DNA from: Haloechinothrix_A salitolerans
Lineage (GTDB): Bacteria; Actinomycetota; Actinomycetes; Mycobacteriales; Pseudonocardiaceae
Length of the DNA: 64,000 nt
Reading direction: 5' to 3' (one strand)
Assembly: GCF_039544105.1 (NCBI RefSeq)
Contig: NZ_BAABLA010000107.1
Part shown: piece by piece, positions 40,712 to 50,008 of the stretch
How the letters are laid out: each line of letters starts with the position of its first letter
Position numbering within the stretch: position 1 is the first letter of the stretch
Position numbers and translations under genes: made by a program
Notes under the pieces: model-generated
The model's input: only the letters and a program-made list of their open reading frames with translations
Told to the model about the DNA's origin: nothing
Databases searched by the model: none

Positions 40712-42003
40712 TAGTCGTCGCCTTCCACCCGCATCACGCTGATCACCTCACGGACCACTTCGAGCTTCGCCAGGTCGTCCACGGTGGACTGCAGCGCCGC
40801 GTCCGGCGCGAGATGGGTCACCACGACGAGACTCGCCGTCGAGTCGGCGTCGCGCTGTCGCACGGCGGCGATGCTGACGTCGTGCTCGGCGAAAACGAGC
40901 GCGACCTGCGCCAACACACCTGGCTTGTCCGCGACGTCGAGGCTGATGTGGTAGCGCGTCGGCGTCATGCCCATCGGCCGCACCGGCAAGGCCGCGTGCG
41001 CCGACTCGCGTGGCCCGCGCCCGCCGAGCACGCGGTTACGGGCGACGGCGACCAGGTCACCAAGCACCGCGCTGGCCGTCGGGGAACCACCGGCGCCGTG
41101 GCCGAAGAACATCAGCTCACCGGCGGCGTCCGCCTCGACGTAGACGGCGTTGAACGCGCCATTGACCCCGGCGAGCTGGTGACTACGCGGGATCATCGCC
41201 GGATACACCCGCGCCGAGACGGACTCGCCGCCCTCGGCGTCGAGTACCCGCTCACAGATGGCCAGCAGCTTCACCGTGCGGCCGAGAGCCTTGGCCGCGT
41301 CGATGTCGGCCGCGCCGATCGCGCCGATGCCCTCGCGGTGGACGTCGTGGGCGGTGACCCGGGTGTGGAACGCCAGCGAGGCGAGGATGGCGGCCTTGGA
41401 CGCGGCGTCGTAGCCGTCGACGTCGGCGGTCGGGTCGGCCTCGGCATACCCGAGCCTGCTCGCCTCATCCAGCGTCTCGGCGTAGCCGGAGCCGGTCTCG
41501 TCCATGGCGGACAGGATGTAGTTCGTGGTGCCGTTGACGATGCCGAGCACCCGGGTGATCCGATCGCCTGCCAGCGACTCCCGCAGCGGGCGCAGCAGCG
41601 GGATGGCACCCGCGACGGCGGCCTCGAAGTACAGGTCGGCCCCGGACGCGTCGGCGGCTTCGGACAGCTCGGCGGAGTACTCCGCGAGCAGCGCCTTGTT
41701 GGCCGTCACGACTGATTTCCCTTGGTGCAGCGCGGAAAGCAGCCACTTGCGTACCGGGTCGATGCCGCCGATCAGCTCGACGACGACGTCCACATCGGAG
41801 TTGACAAGTGCCTCGGCGTCCGAGGTCAGCAGATGCCGCGGCAGCTCGGGGTGCTTGTCCGGCCTGCGCACCGCGATGCCAGCCAGTTCGACCGGTGCGC
41901 CCGCCCGCGCCGCCAGCTCATCGGCCTGCTCGTGCAGCAACCGCGCGACCTCGCCGCCAACGGTGCCACACCCGAGCAACGCCACCTTGACCGAATCGGC
42001 CAC
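40711..42003 (-). CDS. hom: Homoserine dehydrogenase
   Basis: 430 residues: a Rossmann NAD(P) domain (KVALLGCGTVGGEVARLL), the catalytic domain (GIVNGTTNYILSAM, ADPTADVDGYDAASK), and a C-terminal ACT domain (YHISLDVADKPGVLAQVALV) that usually confers feedback inhibition by threonine. It reduces aspartate semialdehyde to homoserine. One base separates it from lysA. Confidence 0.97.
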   Translation of the reverse strand: MADSVKVALLGCGTVGGEVARLLHEQADELAARAGAPVELAGIAVRRPDKHPELPRHLLTSDAEALVNSDVDVVVELIGGIDPVRKWLLSALHQGKSVVTANKALLAEYSAELSEAADASGADLYFEAAVAGAIPLLRPLRESLAGDRITRVLGIVNGTTNYILSAMDETGSGYAETLDEASRLGYAEADPTADVDGYDAASKAAILASLAFHTRVTAHDVHREGIGAIGAADIDAAKALGRTVKLLAICERVLDAEGGESVSARVYPAMIPRSHQLAGVNGAFNAVYVEADAAGELMFFGHGAGGSPTASAVLGDLVAVARNRVLGGRGPRESAHAALPVRPMGMTPTRYHISLDVADKPGVLAQVALVFAEHDVSIAAVRQRDADSTASLVVVTHLAPDAALQSTVDDLAKLEVVREVISVMRVEGDD

Positions 42004-42004
42004 T

Positions 42005-43471
42005 TTACGACGCCTCCAATCGGGTCAGGTCTTCCTCGGTCTCTCGCCGCAGCAACAACCGCGAGCTGCCGTTGCGCACCGCGACGACGGCGGGCTTGAG
42101 CAGCTTGTTGTAACCACTGGCCATGGAGTAGCAGTACGCGCCGGTCGCCGCGACAGCAAGCAGGTCACCCGGGCCGAGGTTGTCCGGCAGCCAGCAGTCC
42201 CTCACCACGATGTCACCCGACTCGCAGTGCTTGCCGACCACCCTGCTCAGCACGGACTCGACGTCGACAGCGCTCTGCCCGTTTGACCGCGACAAGATCG
42301 CACCGTCGTCGCTTGACCGCGACACCAGTCGACAGTCGTAGACAGCGTCGTAGAGCGCGGTACGGATGTTGTCGCTCATGCCGCCGTCGACGCTGACGTA
42401 GCGGCGGGAGAGGCCGTCGCCGAGCGCGACGTCCTTGATCGTGCCGACCTCGTACAGCGTGACCGTGCCGGGCGCGGCGATGGCCCTGCCAGGCTCGCAG
42501 GCGATCTTGGGCACCGGCAGCCCCGCGAACTCGCACTCCTTGCGCACGATCGCGCGGATCTGGGTAACCATCTGCGCGGGCGGCGGCGGGTTGTCCCGGT
42601 CCGTGTAGGCGACGCCGAAGCCACCGCCGAGGTCCACGATCTCCAGCTGCTCGCTGATCTCAGGGCCGTGCTCGGCGCGCAGATCCGCGATCAAGCCGAT
42701 CACGCGGCGCGCCGCGACCTCGAAGCCGTCGGTGTCGAAGATCTGCGAGCCGATGTGGCTGTGCAGCCCAACCAGCCGCAGCCCGGTCGCGGACAGCACC
42801 CTGCGCACCGCCTCGGCCGCGTCACCTGAGGCGAGCGAGAAGCCGAACTTCTGGTCCTCATGTGCGGTCGCGATGAACTCGTGGGTGTGCGCCTCAACGC
42901 CGACGGTGACCCTGACCAGCACGTTCTGCGTGACGCCCCGATCCTCGGCGATCTTGGCGAGCCGCGCGATCTCCAGGTAGGAGTCCAACACGACGGTGCC
43001 GACCCCGGCGTCGACGGCGGTCTCCAGCTCGTCGACCGACTTGTTGTTGCCGTGGAACGTCACCCGCTCCATCGGGAAGTCGGCGTGCTTGGCGATGGCG
43101 AGCTCGCCGCCGCTACAGACGTCGAGGCTGAGGCCCTTGTTCGCCACCCAGCGCGCGATCTCGGCGGACAGGAACGCCTTGGACGCGTAGTGGACAAGCG
43201 CCGGGTCCTCGAACGCCTCCGCGTACTCGGAGCAGCGGGACTTGAAGTCCACCTCGTCGATCACGAACAGCGGGGTGCCGTAGGTCTCGGCCAGCTCACG
43301 GACGTCGACGCCAGCGATGCGCACGACGCCGTCCGGCGCGCGGTAGGTGTTGCGCGGCCAGACCTTCGGGTAGAGGCGGTCGAGTTCGGCCGCCGTCGCC
43401 GGCGGGATGCCGGAGGTGTCCGCGTGCGGGTAAACCTCGGCGTGGCGGGGGCCTGCGGGGTGTGCGCACAT
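42005..43471 (-). CDS. lysA: Diaminopimelate decarboxylase
   Basis: 488 residues, fold-type III PLP enzyme. PLP lysine in LVHYASKAFLS; GGGFGVAY and ACEPGRAIAAPG are the phosphate and substrate motifs; C-terminal SGDIVVRDCWLPD holds the dimer-active-site cysteine region. It makes lysine from meso-diaminopimelate, drawing on the same aspartate pathway as hom. The N-terminus is about 40 residues longer than in E. coli. It is 3 bases past argS. Confidence 0.97.
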   Translation of the reverse strand: MCAHPAGPRHAEVYPHADTSGIPPATAAELDRLYPKVWPRNTYRAPDGVVRIAGVDVRELAETYGTPLFVIDEVDFKSRCSEYAEAFEDPALVHYASKAFLSAEIARWVANKGLSLDVCSGGELAIAKHADFPMERVTFHGNNKSVDELETAVDAGVGTVVLDSYLEIARLAKIAEDRGVTQNVLVRVTVGVEAHTHEFIATAHEDQKFGFSLASGDAAEAVRRVLSATGLRLVGLHSHIGSQIFDTDGFEVAARRVIGLIADLRAEHGPEISEQLEIVDLGGGFGVAYTDRDNPPPPAQMVTQIRAIVRKECEFAGLPVPKIACEPGRAIAAPGTVTLYEVGTIKDVALGDGLSRRYVSVDGGMSDNIRTALYDAVYDCRLVSRSSDDGAILSRSNGQSAVDVESVLSRVVGKHCESGDIVVRDCWLPDNLGPGDLLAVAATGAYCYSMASGYNKLLKPAVVAVRNGSSRLLLRRETEEDLTRLEAS

Positions 43472-43474
43472 GAG

Positions 43475-45136
43475 CTACATCCGTTCCGGGGCTGAGACGC
43501 CCAGCAGTGAGAGTCCGTTGGCGATGACCTGGCGCGCGGCTTCGCACAGCGCGAGACGGGCGTACGTCAGCCCGTCCGCCTCATCGTCACCCTGTGGCAG
43601 CACCCGCGCCACGTCGTAGAACTTGTGGTAGGCGCTGGCGAGTTCTTCCAGGTAGCGCGCGACCCGGTGCGGCTCCCGCAGCTCGGCTGCCTTGGCGATG
43701 ACCGCGCCGAACTCGCCGAGGGTGCGGATCAGCTCGCCCTCCTTCGGGTGGTCGAGCAGCCCGAAGTCGATCTCGTCGGGCCCGGGCGTCGCCAGGCCAA
43801 GGTCGGCCGCGTTGCGCTGCAACGACGCCAGCCGCGCGTGCGCGTACTGCACGTAGAACACCGGGTTCTCGTTCGTGTGCTTGCGCAGCAGGTCGAGGTC
43901 GATGTCGACCGGAGAGTCGACCGAGTAGCGGCACAGCTCGTACCGCGCCGCGTCGACCCCGACGGCCTCGACCAGATCCTCCAGCGTGACGACGGTGCCA
44001 GCGCGCTTGCTCATCCGCACCGGCTTGCCATCGCTGACCAGATTGACCATCTGCCCGATCAGCACCTCGACGACGTCAGGGTCGTCGCCGAGCGCGGCCG
44101 CGGCTGCCTTGAGCCTGCCGATGTAGCCGTGATGGTCGGCGCCGAGCATGTACAGGCACAGGTCGAAACCGCGCTCGCGCTTGTCCTTGAGGTAGGCGAT
44201 GTCGCCCGCGATGTAGGCGGGCGCGCCGTCGCTCTTGATGACGACCCGGTCCTTGTCATCACCGAAGTCGGTGGAGCGGATCCACCACGCGCCATCGGCG
44301 TGATACACCGTGTCTGACTTCTTGAGCCGCTCAAGCGCCGCGTCGACGGCGCCGGAGGTATGCAGCGAGTCCTCGTGGAAGAAGACGTCGAAGTCGGTGC
44401 CGAACTCGTGCAGGCTGCGCTTGATCTCATCGAACATCAGTTGCACGCCGACCCGCCGGAACACCTCGTCACGCTCGGCGTCCGGCAGCCCGAGCGCGTC
44501 CGGCTCGGCGGCGAGCACCTGGTTCGCGATGTCGGCGACGTAGTCACCCGCGTAACCGTCCTCCGGCGCTGGCTCGCCGTTGGCGGCGGCGACCAGCGAG
44601 GACACGAACCGGTCGATCTGCGCCCCGGCGTCGTTGAAGTAGTACTCGCGGGTGACCTTGGCGCCCTGCGCGCCAAGAATGCGGCCAAGCGCGTCCCCGA
44701 CGGCGGCCCAGCGAGTGCCGCCAAGGTGGATCGGACCGGTCGGGTTGGCCGAGACGAACTCCAGGTTGATCGACACGCCGTCGAGCGCATGCCCGGTGCC
44801 GTACGTCTCGCCAGCGGTGAGTACCTGGCGGATGACCTCACCCTGGGCGTCCGCCGCGAGACGCAGATTCAGGAAGCCTGGGCCGGCCACCTCTGCGGCC
44901 TCGATGCCCTCGGCCTCGGCGAGCCGCTCCGCCAGCGCGGTGGCCAGGTCACGCGGCGCCATGCCTGCCTTCTTGGCGACCTGCAACGCCAGGTTCGTCG
45001 CGTAGTCGCCGTGCTCGGGATTTCGAGGTCGCTCGATGGTCACGACCTCGGGGAGCACGGCCGTATCCACGCCGCGCTCGGTAAGCACGGACGTCGCGGT
45101 CGAGTGAACGAGTTCAGCGAGCACTGCGGGAGTCAC
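43475..45136 (-). CDS. argS: Arginyl-tRNA synthetase
   Basis: 553 residues, class Ia. HIGH-like motif is HLGG (TGPIHLGGTRWAAVGDALG); KMSKS-like is VRMSKRAG; the N-terminal additional domain and C-terminal anticodon-binding helices (YVQYAHARLASLQRN) are complete. The GTG at 45136 gives MTPAVLAELVHST. It is the first gene of the argS-lysA-hom-thrC-thrB operon; the 210-base space to the divergent gene (45137-45346) should hold the promoter, though no strong consensus is visible. Confidence 0.97.
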   Translation of the reverse strand: MTPAVLAELVHSTATSVLTERGVDTAVLPEVVTIERPRNPEHGDYATNLALQVAKKAGMAPRDLATALAERLAEAEGIEAAEVAGPGFLNLRLAADAQGEVIRQVLTAGETYGTGHALDGVSINLEFVSANPTGPIHLGGTRWAAVGDALGRILGAQGAKVTREYYFNDAGAQIDRFVSSLVAAANGEPAPEDGYAGDYVADIANQVLAAEPDALGLPDAERDEVFRRVGVQLMFDEIKRSLHEFGTDFDVFFHEDSLHTSGAVDAALERLKKSDTVYHADGAWWIRSTDFGDDKDRVVIKSDGAPAYIAGDIAYLKDKRERGFDLCLYMLGADHHGYIGRLKAAAAALGDDPDVVEVLIGQMVNLVSDGKPVRMSKRAGTVVTLEDLVEAVGVDAARYELCRYSVDSPVDIDLDLLRKHTNENPVFYVQYAHARLASLQRNAADLGLATPGPDEIDFGLLDHPKEGELIRTLGEFGAVIAKAAELREPHRVARYLEELASAYHKFYDVARVLPQGDDEADGLTYARLALCEAARQVIANGLSLLGVSAPERM

Positions 45137-45346
45137 CTGGTGAGTGTAAGTACCAGGGGTGATGGGCGCTGACGACGGGTCCCAGCACGCCCGCGCGGCC
45201 TGGCCAGCGGAAAGACCTCCTGGAATGATCCCACCTCACAGCGGACAGACATCACGCGGCTACGCTTGCGGAGGCGGCGGCGAATCCGCACGTGTGGGTG
45301 GAATCACCCCGGGAAGGCACAACCGAGACGAGGTCGGCGCGGAAAC

Positions 45347-46189
45347 ATGGCAAGCGGCACCAAGAAGAAGGGCAAAGGCGGCAGCGGCGTGCGCGCGGCG
45401 GCGGGCGCGGTGAACAAGAAGCAGGTGCCCTGGGGCACCGTCATCGGGGCCGTGGTGATCGTCGCCCTGCTCGTCATCGTTGTCGGCTACTACCTCGTGG
45501 AGTCGGCACCGATGCGTGAGCAGGAAGCACGCGAGGAGGCCGCCGCCTCGTTCCAGCCGACCGAGCAGAATCCCGACCCGTCCAAGGACATCGAGGGCGT
45601 CGAGATCACCGAGATCAAGGGCTCCGGGCACGTCAAGCGGCACGAGCGCGTCGCCTACGACGTCGAGCCTCCGATGGGCGGGCCGCACGAGGAGTTCTGG
45701 GCCGACTGCGACGGCACCGTGTACCCGGAGGCCGTGCGCACGGAAAACATGGTCCACACGCTCGAGCACGGCGCGGTGTGGATCGCCTACAACCCGGATA
45801 AGCTGGACTCCGACGCGATCGAACTGCTCAAACTACGGGTGGACGGCAAGCCGTACATGGTGATGTCGCCGTACCCGGGTATGGACTCGCCCATTTCGGT
45901 GCAGGCGTGGGGACACCAGCTCAGGCTCGACAGCGCGGAGGACGAGCGGATCGACCAGTTCATCGCCGCACTGCGCCGCAACCCAAGCATCACGCCAGAG
46001 CCCAACGGGACCTGCGAGGCATCCCCGGCGACGTTCAACGTCGACGATCCGCCGCCTTTCAACCCGGAGGAACCCGGCAAGGATGCCAAGCCGATGGACT
46101 ATAACGGCAACGCCGGCATGGGCAACACGGCCGGGCAGCAAGGTGCGGGACAGCCGGGCGCGGGACAGCCCGCGCCCGCCGACAAGTAA
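45347..46189 (+). CDS. DUF3105 membrane-anchored protein
   Basis: 280 residues from the ATG at 45347. A basic N-terminus (MASGTKKKGKGG) leads into one membrane helix near residues 27-48 (VIGAVVIVALLVIVVGYYLV). The outside DUF3105 domain has the family marks HVKRHERVAYDVEPPMGGPH and NMVHTLEHGAVWIAYNP, with several histidines and a Cys in FWADCDGTVYP. The C-terminus is Gly/Gln/Pro repetitive (GAGQPGAGQPAP). Function unknown; members are common exported proteins in actinobacteria. It converges on the TetR gene through a hairpin. Confidence 0.85.
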   Translation: MASGTKKKGKGGSGVRAAAGAVNKKQVPWGTVIGAVVIVALLVIVVGYYLVESAPMREQEAREEAAASFQPTEQNPDPSKDIEGVEITEIKGSGHVKRHERVAYDVEPPMGGPHEEFWADCDGTVYPEAVRTENMVHTLEHGAVWIAYNPDKLDSDAIELLKLRVDGKPYMVMSPYPGMDSPISVQAWGHQLRLDSAEDERIDQFIAALRRNPSITPEPNGTCEASPATFNVDDPPPFNPEEPGKDAKPMDYNGNAGMGNTAGQQGAGQPGAGQPAPADK

Positions 46190-46221
46190 TCGGCGACGGC
46201 TGCCGCCTGGCCTCTGCCCGC

Positions 46222-46274
46222 GCGGTGAATGACCCTTTTGCCGCGTTCGGTGCGGTGAAAGCGTCATTCACCGC
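46222..46274. terminator. Bidirectional terminator (GTGAATGAC type)
   Basis: GCGGTGAATGAC (46222-46233) pairs with GTCATTCACCGC (46263-46274), 12 bp, and the interior pairs again with two G-U wobbles. It lies between the convergent DUF3105 and TetR genes and overlaps the TetR stop. Confidence 0.75.
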
Positions 46275-46876
46275 ACGGGCGACCGCAGCGCGTCGATTTG
46301 CTCGCTGAGCATCCAGCGGGCTCGCTTCCTGATGGCGGCACGCTGCTCGGGAAAGCCGCCGACCATCATTCCGATGCCACCTATCAGCGCGATGATGCGT
46401 TCCGCTTCATGTTCGACGTCAACGCCGTCGGACAACTCGCCCGCCTCATCGGCCTGTTCGAGCAGCGACACCACGAAAGCCCGCAAGCCTCGGTAACCGA
46501 GGGAGTCCCCTTCCGCGACGACGAACTGCTGCGCGGCACCGTGTCCCCAGAAAGCGGTGAGCACGGTCCAGCAGAGCAGCATCTCCTCGTCCAGCGGCAG
46601 CAGCGCCTCCATCGCCGACCCCAGCGCGGCAAGGCCGGTCCCGCCCGCGGCCGCCTTGCCGATGCGCTCGGCGATGTGCTCGTTGTTGTAACGCAGCACC
46701 GCCGTCATCACGTCGGCTTTGCCGGTGAAGTAGTGCGTCACCGCCCCGGTCGACACGCCTGCTTCATGCGCGATACCCCGCATGGACGCCGCGTGTACGC
46801 CACGCTTGGCCACCAGCCGACGCGCGGCGACGACGATTCGTTCCTTCGCGTCCGGAGTACGAATCTCCTTCACCAT
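46268..46876 (-). CDS. TetR family transcriptional regulator
   Basis: 202 residues with an N-terminal HTH (AARRLVAKRGVHAASMRGIA, then GAVTHYFTGKADVMTAV) and a helical ligand domain. It follows the acyl-CoA dehydrogenase gene in the same direction, after 96 bases containing a 10-bp stem. It may be the local repressor of the acyl-CoA degradation operon or belong to it only by position. Ligand unknown. Confidence 0.9.
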   Translation of the reverse strand: MVKEIRTPDAKERIVVAARRLVAKRGVHAASMRGIAHEAGVSTGAVTHYFTGKADVMTAVLRYNNEHIAERIGKAAAGGTGLAALGSAMEALLPLDEEMLLCWTVLTAFWGHGAAQQFVVAEGDSLGYRGLRAFVVSLLEQADEAGELSDGVDVEHEAERIIALIGGIGMMVGGFPEQRAAIRKRARWMLSEQIDALRSPVR

Positions 46877-46914
46877 GAGCCGATGCTACGGCCATGACGT
46901 CGAGCGGCACAGTG

Positions 46915-46948
46915 CCACCACACTCGCGGGTACTCGCCAGTGTGGTGG
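46915..46948 (-). terminator. Stem-loop between the acyl-CoA dehydrogenase and TetR genes
   Basis: CCACCACACT (46915-46924) pairs with AGTGTGGTGG (46939-46948), 10 bp and a 14-nt loop. It lies 25 bases after the dehydrogenase stop and could be the operon terminator or an operator for the TetR gene. Confidence 0.5.
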
Positions 46949-46972
46949 CCACGGCACCACTCGGTTCACCAC

Positions 46973-48232
46973 TCACCCAGCGAGCAGCCCCTTGGCGATG
47001 TGAGTCACCTGGATCTCGTTGCTGCCCGCGTAGATCATCAGCGACTTGGCGTCCCGTGCGAGTTGTTCGACGCGGTACTCGGTCATGTACCCGTTGCCGC
47101 CGAACAGCTGGACCGCCTCCATGGCGACCTCGGTCGCGGTCTCCGACGCGTACAGCTTCATCGCGGACGCCTCGGCCAAGTCAGGTGTCTTGCCCGCACG
47201 CAGCTTCTCGATGGCGGAGAACACCATGTTCCGCACGTTGATCCGCGCGACCTCCATCTTCGCGAGCTTGAGCTGGATCAGCTGGAACTGGCCGATCTCC
47301 TTGCCCCACAGCGTGCGCTGCTTGGCGTAGTCGACCGAGAGCCGATGGCACTCGTTGATGATGCCCAGCGCCAGCGCCGCGACGCCGACCCGCTCGATGG
47401 CGAAGCTCGATCGTGCGCTGTCCCTGCCGTCACTGTCGGACGCCTCCGGCTCGCGCTCACCGAGTAGCCGATCCTTGCCAAGCCGGACGTCGGAGAAGAA
47501 GAGCTCACCCGTCGGCGAGGACATCATGCCCATCTTCTTGAACGCGGGACCCTGGGTAAGGCCGTCCATGCCCTTGTCGAGCACGAACGTCAGCACCGGA
47601 CGGTCGCGCTGCGGCGTGCCGTCACCGGTGTCCAGCTTGGCGTAGACGACGATGACGTCCGCGTGCGGGCCGTTGGTGATGAACGTCTTCTGTCCGTTGA
47701 GGACGTACTCGTCACCGTCGCGGCGCGCGGTCGTCGCCATGCCACCGAACGCGTCCGAACCGGATCCTGGTTCGGTGATCGCCCACGCGCCGACGTGCTC
47801 GAATGTGGCGAGTTTTGGCAGCCATCGTTCTTGTTGCGCCAGCGTCCCTTTCGCCATGATCGTCTGCGCGGTCAGCCCAATGCTGACACCCATCGACGCG
47901 ACGATGCCGAGGCTCACGCCCGCCAGCTCACTGACCGCGATCAGTGCCAACGACTCCTGCCCGCCAAACGGGCTACCACTGGAGTCTCCCGTGGACTTCG
48001 GTGTCTTCCCTGCCTCCCCCGACTCAGCGCGCTCACGCCGCTTGGCCAGCAAGGCATTGATCGATTCCTCCGCCATGGTATCCACACCGAACGCCGCGAA
48101 TAGCTTGCGAATGATGTCGTACGGCGGCAGCGCCCCGGACTCCAGTTCGTCGACGTGTGGTCGAATCTCCTTGTCGACAAAGGACCTGATTGAGTCACGG
48201 ATCAGAATCTCGGTTTCCGACCACTCGAACAT
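46973..48232 (-). CDS. Acyl-CoA dehydrogenase
   Basis: 419 residues, an FAD-dependent acyl-CoA dehydrogenase. Signatures: WAITEPGSGSDAFGG, LNGQKTFITNG and FGGNGYMTEY. The MCAD-type catalytic Glu position near the C-terminus reads IYAGSNEIQ, Ala instead of Glu. E280 in FAIERVG on helix G sits where isovaleryl- and long-chain acyl-CoA dehydrogenases carry their base, so the enzyme is probably active and of that type, suited to branched or long chains. Residues 60-95 are an extra charged linker. It is the last enzyme gene of the operon beginning at 51697. Confidence 0.93.
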   Translation of the reverse strand: MFEWSETEILIRDSIRSFVDKEIRPHVDELESGALPPYDIIRKLFAAFGVDTMAEESINALLAKRRERAESGEAGKTPKSTGDSSGSPFGGQESLALIAVSELAGVSLGIVASMGVSIGLTAQTIMAKGTLAQQERWLPKLATFEHVGAWAITEPGSGSDAFGGMATTARRDGDEYVLNGQKTFITNGPHADVIVVYAKLDTGDGTPQRDRPVLTFVLDKGMDGLTQGPAFKKMGMMSSPTGELFFSDVRLGKDRLLGEREPEASDSDGRDSARSSFAIERVGVAALALGIINECHRLSVDYAKQRTLWGKEIGQFQLIQLKLAKMEVARINVRNMVFSAIEKLRAGKTPDLAEASAMKLYASETATEVAMEAVQLFGGNGYMTEYRVEQLARDAKSLMIYAGSNEIQVTHIAKGLLAG

Positions 48233-48241
48233 GATGTCTCC

Positions 48242-49120
48242 TCACCAGTCGCCGATCTGGTCCGCGACGGCGTCGATGGTCCATTCCTTGTCGGTCTCCG
48301 CGGTCTCGGTCGCTGTCCAGCCCTCGAGACGCTGGATGGAGCCACCCTGAACCGCGAACACCTGCCCGGTGTGCGGGCATTTCTCGCTCGCCAGATACGC
48401 GACGAGCGGGGCGATGTTCGCCGGAGAAAGCAGGTCGGGTTCGCCTTCCGGCACCTCCTGCGCGAACAGGGCACCCATACCGGGTGTTGCCAGCGTCAGT
48501 CGGGTACGCGCGATCGGCGCGATGGCGTTCACCCGCACGCCATACCGCTCCAGCTCCTCGGCCGCGACCAGCGTCAGCGCGGCGATGCCCGCCTTGGCCG
48601 CACCGTAGTTCGCCTGGCCCGCGTTCGGCATCGTCACGCCGGACGCCGACGCGGTGTTGATCACCGAAGCCGACACCGACTCGCCCGCCTTGGAGCGCGC
48701 CTTCCAGTACGCGGCGGCGTGGTGCAACACGGCGGCGTGCCCCTTGAGGTGGACGTCGATCACCGCGTCCCACTGCGACTCGTCCATCCCGGCGATGAAG
48801 GCGTCCCGCAGGATGCCCGCGTTGTTCACCACGACGTCGAGCCCGCCGAACTCCGCGACGGCCTGCTCGATCACCCGCGCCGCGCCACTCCAGCCAGCGA
48901 CGTTGTCCGTGTTGGCGACGGCGGTGCCGCCCGCAGCGGTGATCTCGTCAACGACGTCCTGCGCGGGCCCCGCGTCAGAGCCGTTGCCGTCGTTCGCGCC
49001 GCCGAGGTCGTTGACGACGACCCGCGCGCCCTCCGCGGCGAACAGTAGCGCGTGCTCCCGGCCGATGCCCCTGCCCGCCCCGGTGATGACCGCGACGCGC
49101 CCGTCAAGTGATGCTGCCAT
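48242..49120 (-). CDS. SDR family 3-hydroxyacyl-CoA dehydrogenase-like oxidoreductase
   Basis: 292 residues. NAD-binding motif TGAGRGIGREHALLFA, structural NNAGILRD, and catalytic Ser/Tyr/Lys with NYGAAKAGIAAL. Length and the GREHA variant resemble the SDR part of multifunctional beta-oxidation enzymes (HSD17B4-like). With the MaoC hydratase next door it would provide the hydration and dehydrogenation steps of a beta-oxidation cycle. It lies 9 bases from each neighbour. Confidence 0.92.
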   Translation of the reverse strand: MAASLDGRVAVITGAGRGIGREHALLFAAEGARVVVNDLGGANDGNGSDAGPAQDVVDEITAAGGTAVANTDNVAGWSGAARVIEQAVAEFGGLDVVVNNAGILRDAFIAGMDESQWDAVIDVHLKGHAAVLHHAAAYWKARSKAGESVSASVINTASASGVTMPNAGQANYGAAKAGIAALTLVAAEELERYGVRVNAIAPIARTRLTLATPGMGALFAQEVPEGEPDLLSPANIAPLVAYLASEKCPHTGQVFAVQGGSIQRLEGWTATETAETDKEWTIDAVADQIGDW

Positions 49121-49129
49121 CCGTGCTCC

Positions 49130-50008
49130 TCAGCTGCTGATTTCCGCGAGGCCGTCCTTGATCACGACGGCATCGTCGGTGGTGGTTTCGTAGGCGTAGC
49201 GCTCTATCTCGACCGCGCCATCGGCTGTATCGACACGGCCCGCGTGCCAGAACTCGGTAGTGAGGTCCTGGCCTGGCAGCACTGGTTTGGCGAACCGCAC
49301 CGCGAGCCGCCGCAGCCGCGCGACGTCGGAACCAGCGAGCTCGGTCAACGCCGCCCAGGACGTGAACGCCATCGTGCAGAGACCGTGCGCGATGATTCCC
49401 GGCAACCCAGCGTCCTTGGCCACCTGCTCGTCCAGGTGAATCGGCATCGGGTCACCCGCCGCGGGGCTGTACCGGAATGTCTGGTCGTCGTCGACGTGCT
49501 GGACGACCTTCGCGACCGGTGCGTGCTCGCGCAACCGCTCGTCGAATGCGTGTTCCGGCGCCTGCTCACCCACGGTGTCGCCGGTGTCGAATCCGCGCAC
49601 GAAGAACGTCACGTACTGCTCGTTGACCAGTTCGCCCTCGGTGGTGTGGGTGGTGAGATACACGCACGCCGCGGTGCCGTTCGGCTTGCCGCGCCAACCG
49701 GTCATGGTGCCCTTGGCGACGAGCTCGTCGCCCGGACGGATCGGCCGGTGAAAGCGGAAGTCCTGCTCGCCGTGGACGATCCTGCCGATCAGCGAGAGCG
49801 GCACGACCTCGAGCGCGGGTTCCATCAGCGACTCGAATACCGGCACGATCGCGAACACCGGACTGGCGACGTCGCCCGCGCGGTGCGCCGGGATCGGGTC
49901 ATTGGTCGCCTCGGCATAGGCGGCCAGCCGCTCGCGGGTGACGTCGAATCGCTTCTCGTCGGTCCACGTGCCGAGCGCGCTCGCGTCGAAAGTGAGCTCC
50001 GCCGTCAT
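49130..50008 (-). CDS. MaoC-type enoyl-CoA hydratase (double hotdog)
   Basis: 292 residues with an N-terminal non-catalytic hotdog (MaoC_dehydrat_N, to about 150) and a C-terminal hydratase-2 hotdog. The motif FRYSPAAGDPMPIHLDEQ followed by AGLPGIIAHGLCTM carries the Asp and His of R-specific hydratases. It would hydrate trans-2-enoyl-CoA to (R)-3-hydroxyacyl-CoA for the SDR. The start overlaps the SRPBCC stop (ATGA). Confidence 0.93.
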   Translation of the reverse strand: MTAELTFDASALGTWTDEKRFDVTRERLAAYAEATNDPIPAHRAGDVASPVFAIVPVFESLMEPALEVVPLSLIGRIVHGEQDFRFHRPIRPGDELVAKGTMTGWRGKPNGTAACVYLTTHTTEGELVNEQYVTFFVRGFDTGDTVGEQAPEHAFDERLREHAPVAKVVQHVDDDQTFRYSPAAGDPMPIHLDEQVAKDAGLPGIIAHGLCTMAFTSWAALTELAGSDVARLRRLAVRFAKPVLPGQDLTTEFWHAGRVDTADGAVEIERYAYETTTDDAVVIKDGLAEISS

